51,828 nucleotides of DNA, taken from CAYMFD01 sp964389475 (GTDB lineage: Bacteria; Bacteroidota; Bacteroidia; Chitinophagales; Saprospiraceae). Shown here piece by piece: positions 43,850 to 51,828 of this stretch; position 1 is the stretch's first letter, and each line of letters begins with the position of its first letter. Below the pieces are notes generated by a model that saw nothing but the letters and a program-made list of their open reading frames with translations, was not told the origin of the DNA and did no database searches. The stretch spans positions 1 through 51,828 of the forward strand of contig CAYMFD010000015.1 of assembly GCA_964389475.1 (NCBI GenBank). The letters run 5' to 3'. The translations under genes were made by a program, and so were the position numbers.

Positions 43850-44584
43850 TTACCTGCCCTGCCGCATGTCCCGCCTTTTGCGATTACCACTCCACATCTT
43901 GCGCATCTCTTCTTTGCGCTTTTCCATTTTGATGTCAAAATCAGCTCGCTCCATGGTTGACTTTTTCTCCGTTAAGATGACTACCTCTGCGGTGCTGTCT
44001 GCGTGTAGTTGTATGTTTTGGGCTAGTATGGCCTTGTCCGCTCCATATCCTAGGGCGAGTACTGCCCCAGGTAGACCGCCGAACCCATCAGGCCCATAGG
44101 ATGTCTGTATCTGTGGAGTCCACCACGCCACTACTTCGATAGTATCGACCGTAGTGATGGCCCTCATGCAGGTATAGCCGAGGATGTCCCGCTGGTTAGC
44201 GACATCCACCTTCCACTTTATCTCGGGTATCGAGTCTTTGATGCTAAACTCCTTGCCCATCATCTCTCGCTCCTCGAGCATGGTGCCGATTTCGTAGTTG
44301 TAGTATTTGGTAGTCTTACGATTGCCTCGGATCATCATCGCATTACCACGACGCTTGACGGACCGCTCATCCTGTTTGGCGGGGTCCGTGATGTAACTCA
44401 CTTGACTACCGTCCCAGCTGAGGATCATCTTTTTTTGGCGACTCTTAGGAGCATCTTTAAACATGACTGCGACCTCTGGCGGTAGGTTAAATGTCATGTC
44501 TTCTTCGTAGATAATTGTTCCTCTGTCCTGTGCCGTGCTGCTCGCTATTGTCAGGGCCATAAGGAGTGTAGCCAGTACTTTCAT
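43850..44584 (-). CDS. GLPGLI family protein
   Basis: A 244-residue exported protein with a signal peptide ('VLATLLMALTIASSTAQ'). The family hallmark sits around 'GPDGFGGLPGAVLAL', where many members read GLPGLI. Other family features are 'GTIIYEEDMTF' near the N-terminus and 'ILGYTCMRAITT' before it. The C-terminus is strongly basic ('GNRKRRDMRQGR'). Members are usually encoded next to TonB-dependent receptors, as here. Biochemical role unknown. Confidence 0.9.
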   Translation of the reverse strand: MKVLATLLMALTIASSTAQDRGTIIYEEDMTFNLPPEVAVMFKDAPKSRQKKMILSWDGSQVSYITDPAKQDERSVKRRGNAMMIRGNRKTTKYYNYEIGTMLEEREMMGKEFSIKDSIPEIKWKVDVANQRDILGYTCMRAITTVDTIEVVAWWTPQIQTSYGPDGFGGLPGAVLALGYGADKAILAQNIQLHADSTAEVVILTEKKSTMERADFDIKMEKRKEEMRKMWSGNRKRRDMRQGR

Positions 44585-44770
44585 AGGTTGGATCTGCTAT
44601 TGTATTTTAAATATACCTTTTTAGGTCAGCCTCTACTCGTCTTAGCTCTCCTGTTAATAGTCCATTAACTTACGGAGGGACTCACATAAGACGTGTAGTT
44701 AGGGCCAATGTTAAAATGCAGATGCTAGAAATATTTGGTAACCAACGATACAATAGAGTACTAAGGTTTT

Positions 44771-44778
44771 TACATTTG
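44771..44778 (+). promoter_or_regulatory. Bacteroidota -7 element (TACATTTG)
   Basis: An exact TAnnTTTG, 23 bases upstream of the TerB-like gene, with no TTTG at the standard distance. Confidence 0.55.
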
Positions 44779-44800
44779 TGACAAGCACAAGCACATACAC

Positions 44801-45274
44801 ATGATCGTTACTAATCCTAATCTCTCTGCCGACGAGCTCAGACTGCTCAAAGATGGCGTGGCATTTATTACTATCCTCATCGCTGGAGCGGACGGCCTGA
44901 TTGAGGACGAAGAGTTGCAGAGAGCAGAGAAGATTGCTAAGATTCGTTCTTATAATCTACCGCCACTGCTCAGTGATTTTTACAAAGCAGTAGGGATTGA
45001 CTTTCATGATCGACTCGTAGGTCTCATCGCTGAGCTGCCTAGAGATGTTAAGACGAGGACAGAGGTGCTTACTGAGCGACTTAAATCACTCAACCCCGTC
45101 ATGGCCAAGCTGGATCAGCGCGAGGGTGCAGAGCTCTACAGGAGCTATGTGTCATTTGCCGACCACGTAGCCAAGGCTTCAGGAGGATTCTTGGGTTTCT
45201 TTAGTGTAGGCTTTGATGAGTCGCACTTCGTAGGCCTGCCTATGCTTACCCCTATTTACATCTCAGAGGACTAG
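44801..45274 (+). CDS. TerB-like small helical protein
   Basis: A 157-residue, mostly helical cytosolic protein. 'AFITILIAGADGLIEDEELQ' has the A/DGxIxxxE pattern of the TerB/DjlA-type domain, which can bind metal. The rest, ending 'SHFVGLPMLTPIYISED', was not recognised. The role of such proteins in Bacteroidota is undefined. Its end overlaps the convergent ligD gene by 4 bases. Confidence 0.65.
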   Translation: MIVTNPNLSADELRLLKDGVAFITILIAGADGLIEDEELQRAEKIAKIRSYNLPPLLSDFYKAVGIDFHDRLVGLIAELPRDVKTRTEVLTERLKSLNPVMAKLDQREGAELYRSYVSFADHVAKASGGFLGFFSVGFDESHFVGLPMLTPIYISED

Positions 45275-47136
45275 TCGAGGTCTAACTTTATAAATACAGG
45301 TTCTCGATAGGTCCCAGTACTACTAATCGATGCGTAAGTGATCGTGCATTGGTAGGTGGGTGTGATCCATATAGTACGGCTAGGCTCGCTGATGTCAGCC
45401 CGTACTGGAGGATCAGTGGTGGAGAGATCGCCAAGCCTTTGGGTTAACATCTTGAGTGTAGCCGTATCCATACCTGTGCCTACTTTTCCCATATAGATGA
45501 GATTGCCGTCTACGATCTTACCAAGGTGCAAGGCGCCTATGAGGCCAGTACGTCCGCCCTTACCCTTGGTATAGCCGATGATCCATGGCGTGTCTTCGTG
45601 TCTGGTCTTTAACTTGAGCCATGCTCGACTACGGATACCTATCTCGTATGGTGCATTGACGTCCTTGCACATGATCCCTTCTAGGCCTAGTTGCTTTACG
45701 GCGTCGAGAAGTGCTTTGCCGTCCTTGACTACTTCGCTGATACGGACCCGCTCATCGGAGGTCGTAATAGAGGCTAGTATCTCACTGCGGCTGGTCTGTG
45801 TCATAGCTGTTAGATCCTCGCCATCACGGTGGAGTATGTCAAAGAGATATAGCGTGGCTGGTGACTGCCTAGATCGCCGCTTGATCTGTGCTGCTGACTT
45901 GATATGTAGTCGACCTACGACCTCGCTGAACTGTGGTTTGCCAGCCGCCCCTAGTTGTACGAGCTCCCCATCGAGTACGAGCTTACTAGCGTTTATTTGA
46001 GTCAGTAGGGCCGCAGCTATCTCTGGGAACTGCCGTGTGATATCATTACCACTACGAGAGTAGATGGTCACCTTGTCGTTGTCCTTGGTGATGATGCTAC
46101 GTATACCATCCCACTTGACCTCATAGATGTAGTCATCGGACGTGGGTATGCTGTCTGTCACATCTGCCAGCATAGGTGCGGTAAACGATAGGCTAGCCTC
46201 CACCATGATGGGGGTCGGTGCTGCTTGTACTGTGTTTACAACAATGGGAGGATTTAGATCACGAGCTGCATCACGCCAGTCACGCCATGGATTACCTGCT
46301 CGTCGCAGGTGGTCGGCAGCGTTGAGGATGGTATACGCCTTAGAGGAGGTCGTGGTATATAAGCTGTCCCAGTCGAGGGGCATGGATACCGCCGCCTCGG
46401 TATTGCCACGAGGACTGAGTGGAGCTACACAGGTGGCGAGATAGTTATTGCGTAATACATCGACGAGTACTCGACCCTTACGACGGTCTTTGCGTAGGTG
46501 CAGGGTGGTATGCTTACCATGGGACTTTACGTATTGTTGGGCGAGACGCTTAGAGGTTTCGTAAACGACAGCTGTCTCTTGATTAGCTACGATAGGTACG
46601 TAGAGGTGTAGACCCTTGCTACCACTCGTTTTTACAAATGAGGTATAGCCCTGCTGATACAAGAAGTCCCTTAGCGAGGTGGCTACCCTGACAAGCTCTT
46701 GCCAGTCTACATGATCTTTTGGCGGATCTAGATCGAATATGATATGATCAGGATATCGGACTGCGGATCTGCTGACCTGCATGGTGTGCAGTTCTAGTGC
46801 TGCTAGATTACCTAGCCAAGCTAGGGCAGCTCGATTGTCCGCCGTGATATAATCTTTGGCATCGTCATCACTAGTACTGATCGATACGGATGGCATCCAT
46901 ACTGGCGTCCATGCTGGTTTGTTCTTACTATAAAATCGATCGTTCTCTACACCGTCAGGATATCTAATCAAGGTAAGCGGCCGACTAGACAGGTAGGGTA
47001 GTATGTAGGGAGCTACATCTAGGTAATACTGTATGAGGGTCGCCTTGGTGATGCCTACGCCAGGATACAGCATCTTGCCCAGGCTGGAGAGCTTGAGGCG
47101 TTGACCATCTATTTCAGTAAGCACTTTGCTGGGCAT
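45271..47136 (-). CDS. ligD: DNA ligase D, polymerase plus ligase form
   Basis: A 621-residue enzyme for bacterial non-homologous end joining. The order is POL then LIG. Residues ~1-290 form the primase-polymerase with 'RPLTLIRYPDG', 'IIFDLDPPKD' (metal Asp135 and Asp137) and 'KTSGSKGLHLYVP'. Residues ~318-600 form the ATP-dependent ligase with 'YEVKWDGIRSI' (Lys341 is the AMP site), 'LVLDGELV', 'LYLFDILHRDG', 'LEGIMCKDV', and 'RAWLKLKT', plus an OB region. The 3'-phosphoesterase domain found in many LigD proteins is absent. No ku gene is in the window. It is 48 bases downstream of the DUF6794 gene on the same strand. Confidence 0.93.
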   Translation of the reverse strand: MPSKVLTEIDGQRLKLSSLGKMLYPGVGITKATLIQYYLDVAPYILPYLSSRPLTLIRYPDGVENDRFYSKNKPAWTPVWMPSVSISTSDDDAKDYITADNRAALAWLGNLAALELHTMQVSRSAVRYPDHIIFDLDPPKDHVDWQELVRVATSLRDFLYQQGYTSFVKTSGSKGLHLYVPIVANQETAVVYETSKRLAQQYVKSHGKHTTLHLRKDRRKGRVLVDVLRNNYLATCVAPLSPRGNTEAAVSMPLDWDSLYTTTSSKAYTILNAADHLRRAGNPWRDWRDAARDLNPPIVVNTVQAAPTPIMVEASLSFTAPMLADVTDSIPTSDDYIYEVKWDGIRSIITKDNDKVTIYSRSGNDITRQFPEIAAALLTQINASKLVLDGELVQLGAAGKPQFSEVVGRLHIKSAAQIKRRSRQSPATLYLFDILHRDGEDLTAMTQTSRSEILASITTSDERVRISEVVKDGKALLDAVKQLGLEGIMCKDVNAPYEIGIRSRAWLKLKTRHEDTPWIIGYTKGKGGRTGLIGALHLGKIVDGNLIYMGKVGTGMDTATLKMLTQRLGDLSTTDPPVRADISEPSRTIWITPTYQCTITYASISSTGTYREPVFIKLDLD

Positions 47137-47184
47137 GCGGCTATTTATTCATCGCCGCTAATGTAGGGAGTAGATCGCTCTACC

Positions 47185-47706
47185 TTATTCCGCATCTAGC
47201 TTCTCTTCCTTGATCACGTCGAGTACTTCCCCATTTTCAACCTGCTCTTGTTTGACGGTATTCCACTTCTTCTCGTACATCTCGGCTAGACCTGGGAGGT
47301 CTTGTGGCTTATTATTGAGATCTCTATGCAGTAGACGGATCAGCGCATCGCTTTGATCTTCTGCACTGTAGATCTTGTACTTTTCTCTCATGAGGTGGCC
47401 TAGGCGAGAGCCATCCTCTAGGTTCCAGTTGTAACGTATCCATCGGCCTAGGCCAAAGTGTAAGCCGCGAGCTACCTCATCCTCGCTGCCGAGTTTAAAC
47501 TTGGTCAGTGCTGCATCGTCACTTAGTGCTTTCAACTCATTGAGTGCCTCTGCCAGGGACTTAGGGATGTACACCTTGTTGATACGAGATTTCTTGATAT
47601 TGATCTGGTATATACTGTCGGCCTCTGCGGCAGTCTGTGGGAAGAACTGCGCTTGCGATATGTAGCACATGCCTAGGGCACAGATGATGAGGATTATCTT
47701 ATTCAT
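47185..47706 (-). CDS. Exported DUF6794-domain protein
   Basis: 173 residues with a signal peptide ('IILIICALGMCYISQA'). The domain (~45-135) has 'VYIPKSLAEALNELKALSDD' and 'GLHFGLGRWIRYNWNLEDGS', which match DUF6794. The C-terminus is acidic. Function unknown. It lies 16 bases downstream of the DUF697-SHOCT gene and upstream of ligD, so the three may share a transcript. Confidence 0.75.
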   Translation of the reverse strand: MNKIILIICALGMCYISQAQFFPQTAAEADSIYQINIKKSRINKVYIPKSLAEALNELKALSDDAALTKFKLGSEDEVARGLHFGLGRWIRYNWNLEDGSRLGHLMREKYKIYSAEDQSDALIRLLHRDLNNKPQDLPGLAEMYEKKWNTVKQEQVENGEVLDVIKEEKLDAE

Positions 47707-47722
47707 GGATACGGTAGTTCTT

Positions 47723-48376
47723 TTAATCTTCTAGTTGCTTTCCTGCGGCCTCGAGTACCTTGGTCTTCATGGTATCGAATTCTTCTTGGTTGATGATGCC
47801 TTGGGCTAGTAACTTGGCAAGGCCACCGAGTTGCTCGACCACGTCTATAGAGGACGTTGGTGCAGGCGTCGCTTGGATGTCTGCTTCTTCGGCCATCTTC
47901 CTTTTCTGCTGCTTGGTCTGGTCCGCCTCTTGCTCGCGCATCTTACGGGCTACCTCTTTTCCTTTTTCAAACATCTCATCGTAGTACTTACCTAGTCGAG
48001 CAGGATCAAAGTCTAGAAAGGTGCCACCCGTCTCGAAGTGCTTTTTAAAGACCTCTCCTATAGCGTAGCTGGAGGCACCACTCAGAGCGGCCCTCGTGAT
48101 GCCGCCCAGTACGGAACCTATGCCAGGGATAAACTTGACAGCGCTAGCGCCTAGTCTCGCTAGTCCCGAACCCGTAAGTGCCGTAATAATGGCCTTGCCC
48201 TCGGTCTCTTTAAAGTTGATCTCATAGACCTTGCTCAAGGATCGTATCATATCGAGCTGTATAGCACTCACAGCGAAGAGGTCCGCGATAGGTACGGGTA
48301 TCATCCCAGCCCCCATAGACCAGATCATGTGATTCTTGATGATACTATTTGCCTTTTGTTCTTTCTTGCTACTCAC
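47723..48376 (-). CDS. DUF697 protein with C-terminal SHOCT domain
   Basis: 217 residues starting at a GTG (48376) with AAGGAG about 10 bases upstream. Residues ~10-120 are a DUF697-type region ('HMIWSMGAGMIPVPIADLFA', 'FIPGIGSVLGGITRAALSGA'), hydrophobic enough to insert in the membrane. A charged helix follows. A SHOCT domain ends the chain ('QLGGLAKLLAQGIINQEEFD'). SHOCT modules mediate oligomerisation; DUF697 proteins often appear in envelope stress settings. The exact role is not known. Confidence 0.82.
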   Translation of the reverse strand: MSSKKEQKANSIIKNHMIWSMGAGMIPVPIADLFAVSAIQLDMIRSLSKVYEINFKETEGKAIITALTGSGLARLGASAVKFIPGIGSVLGGITRAALSGASSYAIGEVFKKHFETGGTFLDFDPARLGKYYDEMFEKGKEVARKMREQEADQTKQQKRKMAEEADIQATPAPTSSIDVVEQLGGLAKLLAQGIINQEEFDTMKTKVLEAAGKQLED

Positions 48377-48486
48377 GATATGCTTCTCCTTTGATTACTG
48401 TTACCTCAATGTATATAGGACGACCAATAGTTCATCTGTGTTTCAGATACCAAAATATTTTTTTTTTGAATACGAGTAGGGGGTAA

Positions 48487-48504
48487 ATGACAAATAGGTG
48501 TCAT
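48487..48504. promoter_or_regulatory. Candidate Crp/Fnr operator
   Basis: A perfect palindrome, ATGACA-N6-TGTCAT, lies 44 bases before the ATG of the Crp/Fnr gene and between it and the divergent DUF697 gene. A further half-site, TTGTCAT, is at 48531-48537. Arm length and spacing match the sites of Crp-family dimers, so autoregulation is likely. Confidence 0.6.
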
Positions 48505-48548
48505 TATAGGGTATGGCTCTTTGTCATGCAGCTATTAACTAGAAGAAG

Positions 48549-49214
48549 ATGAGTACAGAGTTTAAAGGAATCTGCAGCAGGGCAACCATGCTGAAAGCTG
48601 AAGAGTTGCTCTACCTAACGGATTGTAGCCACGTCCTCACCCTCAAGAAGGGGGAGCACATATATCGTCAAGATACCGTCGATCCTTACATCTATGTGGT
48701 CAAGTCAGGGACTATCAAAGTAGGTGTTAATAGCGAATCGAGTAGAGAGGTGATCAAGGCTGTCCTATTTGAGGATATGGTTTTCGGTGAGAGTGCCATC
48801 AACCTTGAGATACGGGATAGCTCAGCTGTAGCGCTGGAGGCTAAAACCACGGTGCTTGCTATAGATTGTAAGGCCGTCAAAAAGGTGATGTCAGAAAATT
48901 TTGAGTTCTGTCTCTTCGTAATGGATGAGATGAGAACCAAGCTAGCATTTGCTGAGCAGCGTATGGCGTCGCTAGTCGTGAGTGATGCTCGTGGACGTAT
49001 CGTTGACTTTATAAAGTACAATGCCTCCAAGACGGGTAAGTCCGTAGGTCTTGAGACCCTAGTCAAGCACAGCCTCACACAGCAGGATATCGCTAATTAT
49101 ACAGGTACCAGCCGCCAGACAGTTACGAGTGTCTTTAACGAATTGCGCAATGACAATTTGATCTACTTCAAGCGAAAGAGTATTCTAGTCAGAGATCTTG
49201 ATTCTTTGGCTTAA
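48549..49214 (+). CDS. Crp/Fnr family transcriptional regulator
   Basis: 221 residues. A cyclic-nucleotide-binding-type beta roll (~25-120, 'KKGEHIYRQDTVDPYIYVVK', 'EDMVFGES') is followed by a dimer helix and a Crp-type winged helix (~150-215), with recognition helix 'DIANYTGTSRQTVTSVFNEL'. The phosphate-binding cassette is not the canonical RxS form, so cAMP binding is doubtful. No Fe-S cysteine cluster was seen. It has a palindromic site upstream and a strong terminator downstream. The adhesin gene lies 450 bases on, a possible target. Confidence 0.93.
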   Translation: MSTEFKGICSRATMLKAEELLYLTDCSHVLTLKKGEHIYRQDTVDPYIYVVKSGTIKVGVNSESSREVIKAVLFEDMVFGESAINLEIRDSSAVALEAKTTVLAIDCKAVKKVMSENFEFCLFVMDEMRTKLAFAEQRMASLVVSDARGRIVDFIKYNASKTGKSVGLETLVKHSLTQQDIANYTGTSRQTVTSVFNELRNDNLIYFKRKSILVRDLDSLA

Positions 49215-49280
49215 TCAAGTCAAAACGGACTATGAGCCTTCGAGCTCAGGATTGGGTTAGTTTTTGAATATGTTAGAAAG

Positions 49281-49314
49281 GTGAGTTGTGCAGGGCATAG
49301 CTCACTTTTTTTTT
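49281..49314 (+). terminator. Rho-independent terminator after the Crp/Fnr gene
   Basis: GTGAGTTGTGC / GCATAGCTCAC pairs over 11 bases (two G-U pairs) around a tetraloop, followed by nine T. Confidence 0.9.
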
Positions 49315-49667
49315 GAAAATCGTTAGTCTTTTGCCGCGATTGATATTTTCGAGATTAACTAGATTATCGTCTAGTGGTTTGCATCATTCTGTACTTGCGC
49401 TAGCATCAAGTCTACATATAGGATTATACACATAAGAGTTTAGGAGGATAAGCTGCAGTCGACAGTGTAGGACGTTTGTCAATCCGAGCCATTCGTTTCA
49501 CTATCTATTTTGTTTTTCTGTATTATTGCCATGCTATAGTCTGTAATGGGCCATAGTGGCAATAGATGTGTATCACAGATAGCCACCTCACATTTGTCTC
49601 TAGTACAGGCAGCGATGTGGCTTGATAGGTAGTCTATGTATATATGAGTTTCAAAGAATCAGATAAC
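49315..49667. other. 353-bp upstream region of the adhesin gene
   Basis: No gene. It holds a hairpin with perfect outer arms TATTGCCA (49524-49531) / TGGCAATA (49557-49564) and an inner CTAT/ATAG stem, a TGTG-TAT-CACA palindrome near 49567-49577, and a weaker AGCCAC/GTGGCT pair around 49580-49621. No good TAnnTTTG was found. The structure density suggests a regulated leader. Confidence 0.5.
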
Positions 49668-51828
49668 ATGAGAATGACTTTACGTCTTTTAGTTTTTGCT
49701 TTGTGTTTAGCATCAGTGCAGGTTGCGGTATCTCAGAATATTATTACTCACGTCTTCGAGGATGTCAATGGCAATGGCGTGGATGATACGGAGCCCGCAA
49801 TTCCCGGATTGCTAGTGACACTATTTAATGATACCGATTTTAGCACAACTCCTGACCCTGGTGAGGAGTTGGGAGTGATGGCAGATATCGGTGGTGGTGA
49901 TTATGAATACATTGGTGCTCCAGTAGGCGCTGATTTAATCATCGTGTATACGCTGGCAGGTAGTGGCTTGACTAATCCTCTCGCAACTAGGCAGAGTATG
50001 GGACCTCTTGATAACGATTTAGATAGTGATGTACGTCCTGCAGGGCCTGGGCCTTTAACATTGAGGACCGATGTATTCCAGATTTTCAATACTCCTTCCG
50101 AGACGTTTGTTGATGCTGGTCTTATCGCTGCGGTTTCTATCAGTGATAATACTTGGCTAGATGACAATGGTAATGGTATCCGTGATGGTGGAGAGACCAA
50201 TCTGGATGGAGTAACGGTGGAGTTACTTGATGCTACAGGAACTCCCGTCGTCGATGCACTAGGTAACGCAGTGAATCCGCAGGTAACAGCTGGTGGTGCT
50301 TATGCTTTTGAAAATCTCTTGCCCGGAGACTACCAAGTTACGTTTGATGTGACCACAGTTCCTGGAGCAGAACCCCACTACTTAACAGCTGCTAGTGGTT
50401 TCTTGACAGACACAGACAATAGTGATGCCATCCGTGATGCTGGTAACCAGACCGGAGCGACGCCTTTAATTACTACGGTTTCTGGAGATGTTCTTACCTA
50501 TGTCGATGCTGGTGCCTATCAAGCAGTGTCGATTGGTGATTTTGTCTTCGAAGACGCTGATGGTGATGGATTAAGTACTGGTCCAGATGATGTACCACTA
50601 GATGGTATCGAAGTCGCCCTCGTCACTCCAGCCAATGTGCTAGTAGGTACAGATGCTGCTGGTAACCCTCTACCTAATCCTGTTAACTCAGGTTCCGCCG
50701 GTGCTGGATTGTACGAGTTTATTGACGTAGCACCTGGTGATTATCGAGTAAGATTTACGGCCACAGCGGCATCTCCTAATGGTAATAACTACTATACAAC
50801 GATAGAGGATGTACAAGGTGCAGGTCCATTGGGTGATGATGATAGTGATGCGATACGACTAGCTAGTGCTCAGCAAGGTGAAGTCAACTTAGGAGTGGTT
50901 ACATCAGGTTCTACAGATGAAGAGACGCGTGTAGATGCTGGTTTTTATGCACCTGTCACGATAGGTGACTTCGTATGGCATGATCTCAATGCTGATGGAT
51001 TACAAGACGAAGGAAATATAGTACCACCAGATAACTTTACAATAGAGTTACAGGCCTTCGGTGGTGGTCCGGTCAATGATGCAAATGGTGCACCATTTGC
51101 TGCCCAGAACGGTGGAGCCTACCAGTTCTTGTTGGTGCCACCTGGTAATTATCAAGTTGTATTTACGGCGCCAGTAGCTGGTGCATTCCCCTATATTTTC
51201 TCCATGCTCGATGCTAATGGTGCTGGAGAGGATGATACCAATGATTCTACGGACGACAGTGATGCTGATGAGGCAACAGGTATCTCTCACGAGATAATCG
51301 TGTTATCTGATGAGATAGATGAAGAAACTAGAATCGATGCAGGAGCTATCGCCTGTGTACGTATAGGAGGTGACTTTTGGGCAGATGCCAATGGAGATGG
51401 TTTATTCACAGGTGGCGAACTGCCTGTCGATGGTGTCGTCTTAAGATTATTTGACGATGTGACTGGTGCTCAAGCCCTCGACTGTGATGGAGTTGCTGTG
51501 CCTGATCAGACAACAGGCACAGGCCCCGCTGGTGCTGGTTCTTATCAATTTGAGAATGTACCTCCAGGCGATTACTATGTAGAGATACAGACATTCCCCA
51601 CTCCTCCTAACTATGTATTGACACAGTTTGATCTAGGTGGTGCAGGTCCACTAGGTGATACGGACAGTGATTTTGATGGTACTAATAATGACCAGACGCT
51701 TGTGTTTACAGTGGAGTCAGGAGATACGGACGAAGAGACTAGAGTGGACGGTGGTCTAGTATCGCCAGTTATTATCGGTGATCAAGTATGGCATGATATA
51801 AATGGTGACGGTGTACAAAATGGCGGTG
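49668..51828 (+). CDS. Large surface adhesin with SdrD-B-like repeats (cut by window end)
   Basis: An open frame of 720 codons reaches the right edge without a stop. It begins with ATG 49668 (or 49674) and a signal peptide ('LRLLVFALCLASVQVAVSQ'). At least five full SdrD-B/prealbumin-like repeats of about 130-140 residues follow, and a sixth starts. Each begins with a Ca-loop-like motif: 'FEDVNGNGVDDTE', 'LDDNGNGIRDGGE', 'FEDADGDGLSTGPDD', 'HDLNADGLQDEGN', 'ADANGDGLFTGGE', 'HDINGDGVQNGG'. Each has a 'PGDYQV'-type strand and an Asp-rich 'DTDNSDAIR' type segment. A long extracellular stalk or adhesin, probably T9SS-exported, is likely; the C-terminus is not visible. Confidence 0.85.
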   Translation, partial: MRMTLRLLVFALCLASVQVAVSQNIITHVFEDVNGNGVDDTEPAIPGLLVTLFNDTDFSTTPDPGEELGVMADIGGGDYEYIGAPVGADLIIVYTLAGSGLTNPLATRQSMGPLDNDLDSDVRPAGPGPLTLRTDVFQIFNTPSETFVDAGLIAAVSISDNTWLDDNGNGIRDGGETNLDGVTVELLDATGTPVVDALGNAVNPQVTAGGAYAFENLLPGDYQVTFDVTTVPGAEPHYLTAASGFLTDTDNSDAIRDAGNQTGATPLITTVSGDVLTYVDAGAYQAVSIGDFVFEDADGDGLSTGPDDVPLDGIEVALVTPANVLVGTDAAGNPLPNPVNSGSAGAGLYEFIDVAPGDYRVRFTATAASPNGNNYYTTIEDVQGAGPLGDDDSDAIRLASAQQGEVNLGVVTSGSTDEETRVDAGFYAPVTIGDFVWHDLNADGLQDEGNIVPPDNFTIELQAFGGGPVNDANGAPFAAQNGGAYQFLLVPPGNYQVVFTAPVAGAFPYIFSMLDANGAGEDDTNDSTDDSDADEATGISHEIIVLSDEIDEETRIDAGAIACVRIGGDFWADANGDGLFTGGELPVDGVVLRLFDDVTGAQALDCDGVAVPDQTTGTGPAGAGSYQFENVPPGDYYVEIQTFPTPPNYVLTQFDLGGAGPLGDTDSDFDGTNNDQTLVFTVESGDTDEETRVDGGLVSPVIIGDQVWHDINGDGVQNGG

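Noticed and set aside
1..51828. tRNA genes, CRISPR arrays, phage genes, complete insertion sequences
   Set aside because: I looked for T-arm patterns, repeat-spacer arrays, integrases and transposases and found none I could support by eye.

Overview
The window reads as chromosome of a Gram-negative member of the Bacteroidota, most likely a Saprospiria-like lineage. The support is: C-terminal type IX secretion (T9SS) sorting domains on two secreted proteins, a TonB-dependent receptor paired with a GLPGLI-family protein, a Pycsar-effector/HD fusion, DUF6794, SdrD-B-like adhesin repeats, GH65 maltose phosphorylase, Kdo (kdsB) and peptidoglycan genes, and repeated promoter elements of the Bacteroidota type (-7 TAnnTTTG). 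No phage, plasmid, CRISPR or tRNA was recognised. The genus cannot be read from the sequence.

Layout. 0.2-8.3 kb: a four-gene tandem unit on the plus strand (a 780-residue cytosolic protein, an HD/Pycsar-effector fusion, an SdiA-regulated-like propeller, and a lipoprotein metallophosphoesterase with a C-terminal barrel), visibly more A/T-rich than what follows. 8.3-10.9 kb: two minus-strand exported proteins. The second, a Cys-rich lipoprotein, carries a (CA)13 tract in its signal-peptide region that puts it out of frame with its only good ATG. 11.0-15.2 kb: lipB and an acyl-CoA thioesterase, etfBA, and a membrane TPR protein with clear terminators. 15.2-21.1 kb: GH65 phosphorylase, thioredoxin, fructose-1,6-bisphosphatase and RNase P RNA, bracketed by two direct copies of a ~390-bp non-coding repeat with a covarying hairpin. 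21.3-30.3 kb: a very large orphan histidine kinase, crtZ, a small outer-membrane protein, murB, two different phosphate-transporter-type genes and an LEA-type lipoprotein. 30.4-41.1 kb: histone-deacetylase-like hydrolase, a T9SS cargo with internally duplicated domains, kdsB, a DEDDy exonuclease, a coiled-coil membrane protein, the glmM/cysteine desulfurase/ribD operon and a PAP2 phosphatase. 41.1-49.2 kb: TonB-dependent receptor plus GLPGLI protein, a TerB-like protein, a DUF697-SHOCT/DUF6794/ligD operon, and a Crp/Fnr regulator with a palindrome upstream. 49.7 kb to the end: the start of a large repeat adhesin cut by the window edge.

Most of the window is housekeeping: cell-envelope precursors (murB, glmM, kdsB), cofactors (lipB, ribD, cysteine desulfurase), electron transfer (etfBA) and central carbon metabolism (GH65, fbp). 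The parts most worth following are the 0.2-8.3 kb signalling-type operon, the putatively phase-variable lipoprotein, and the paired structured repeat.
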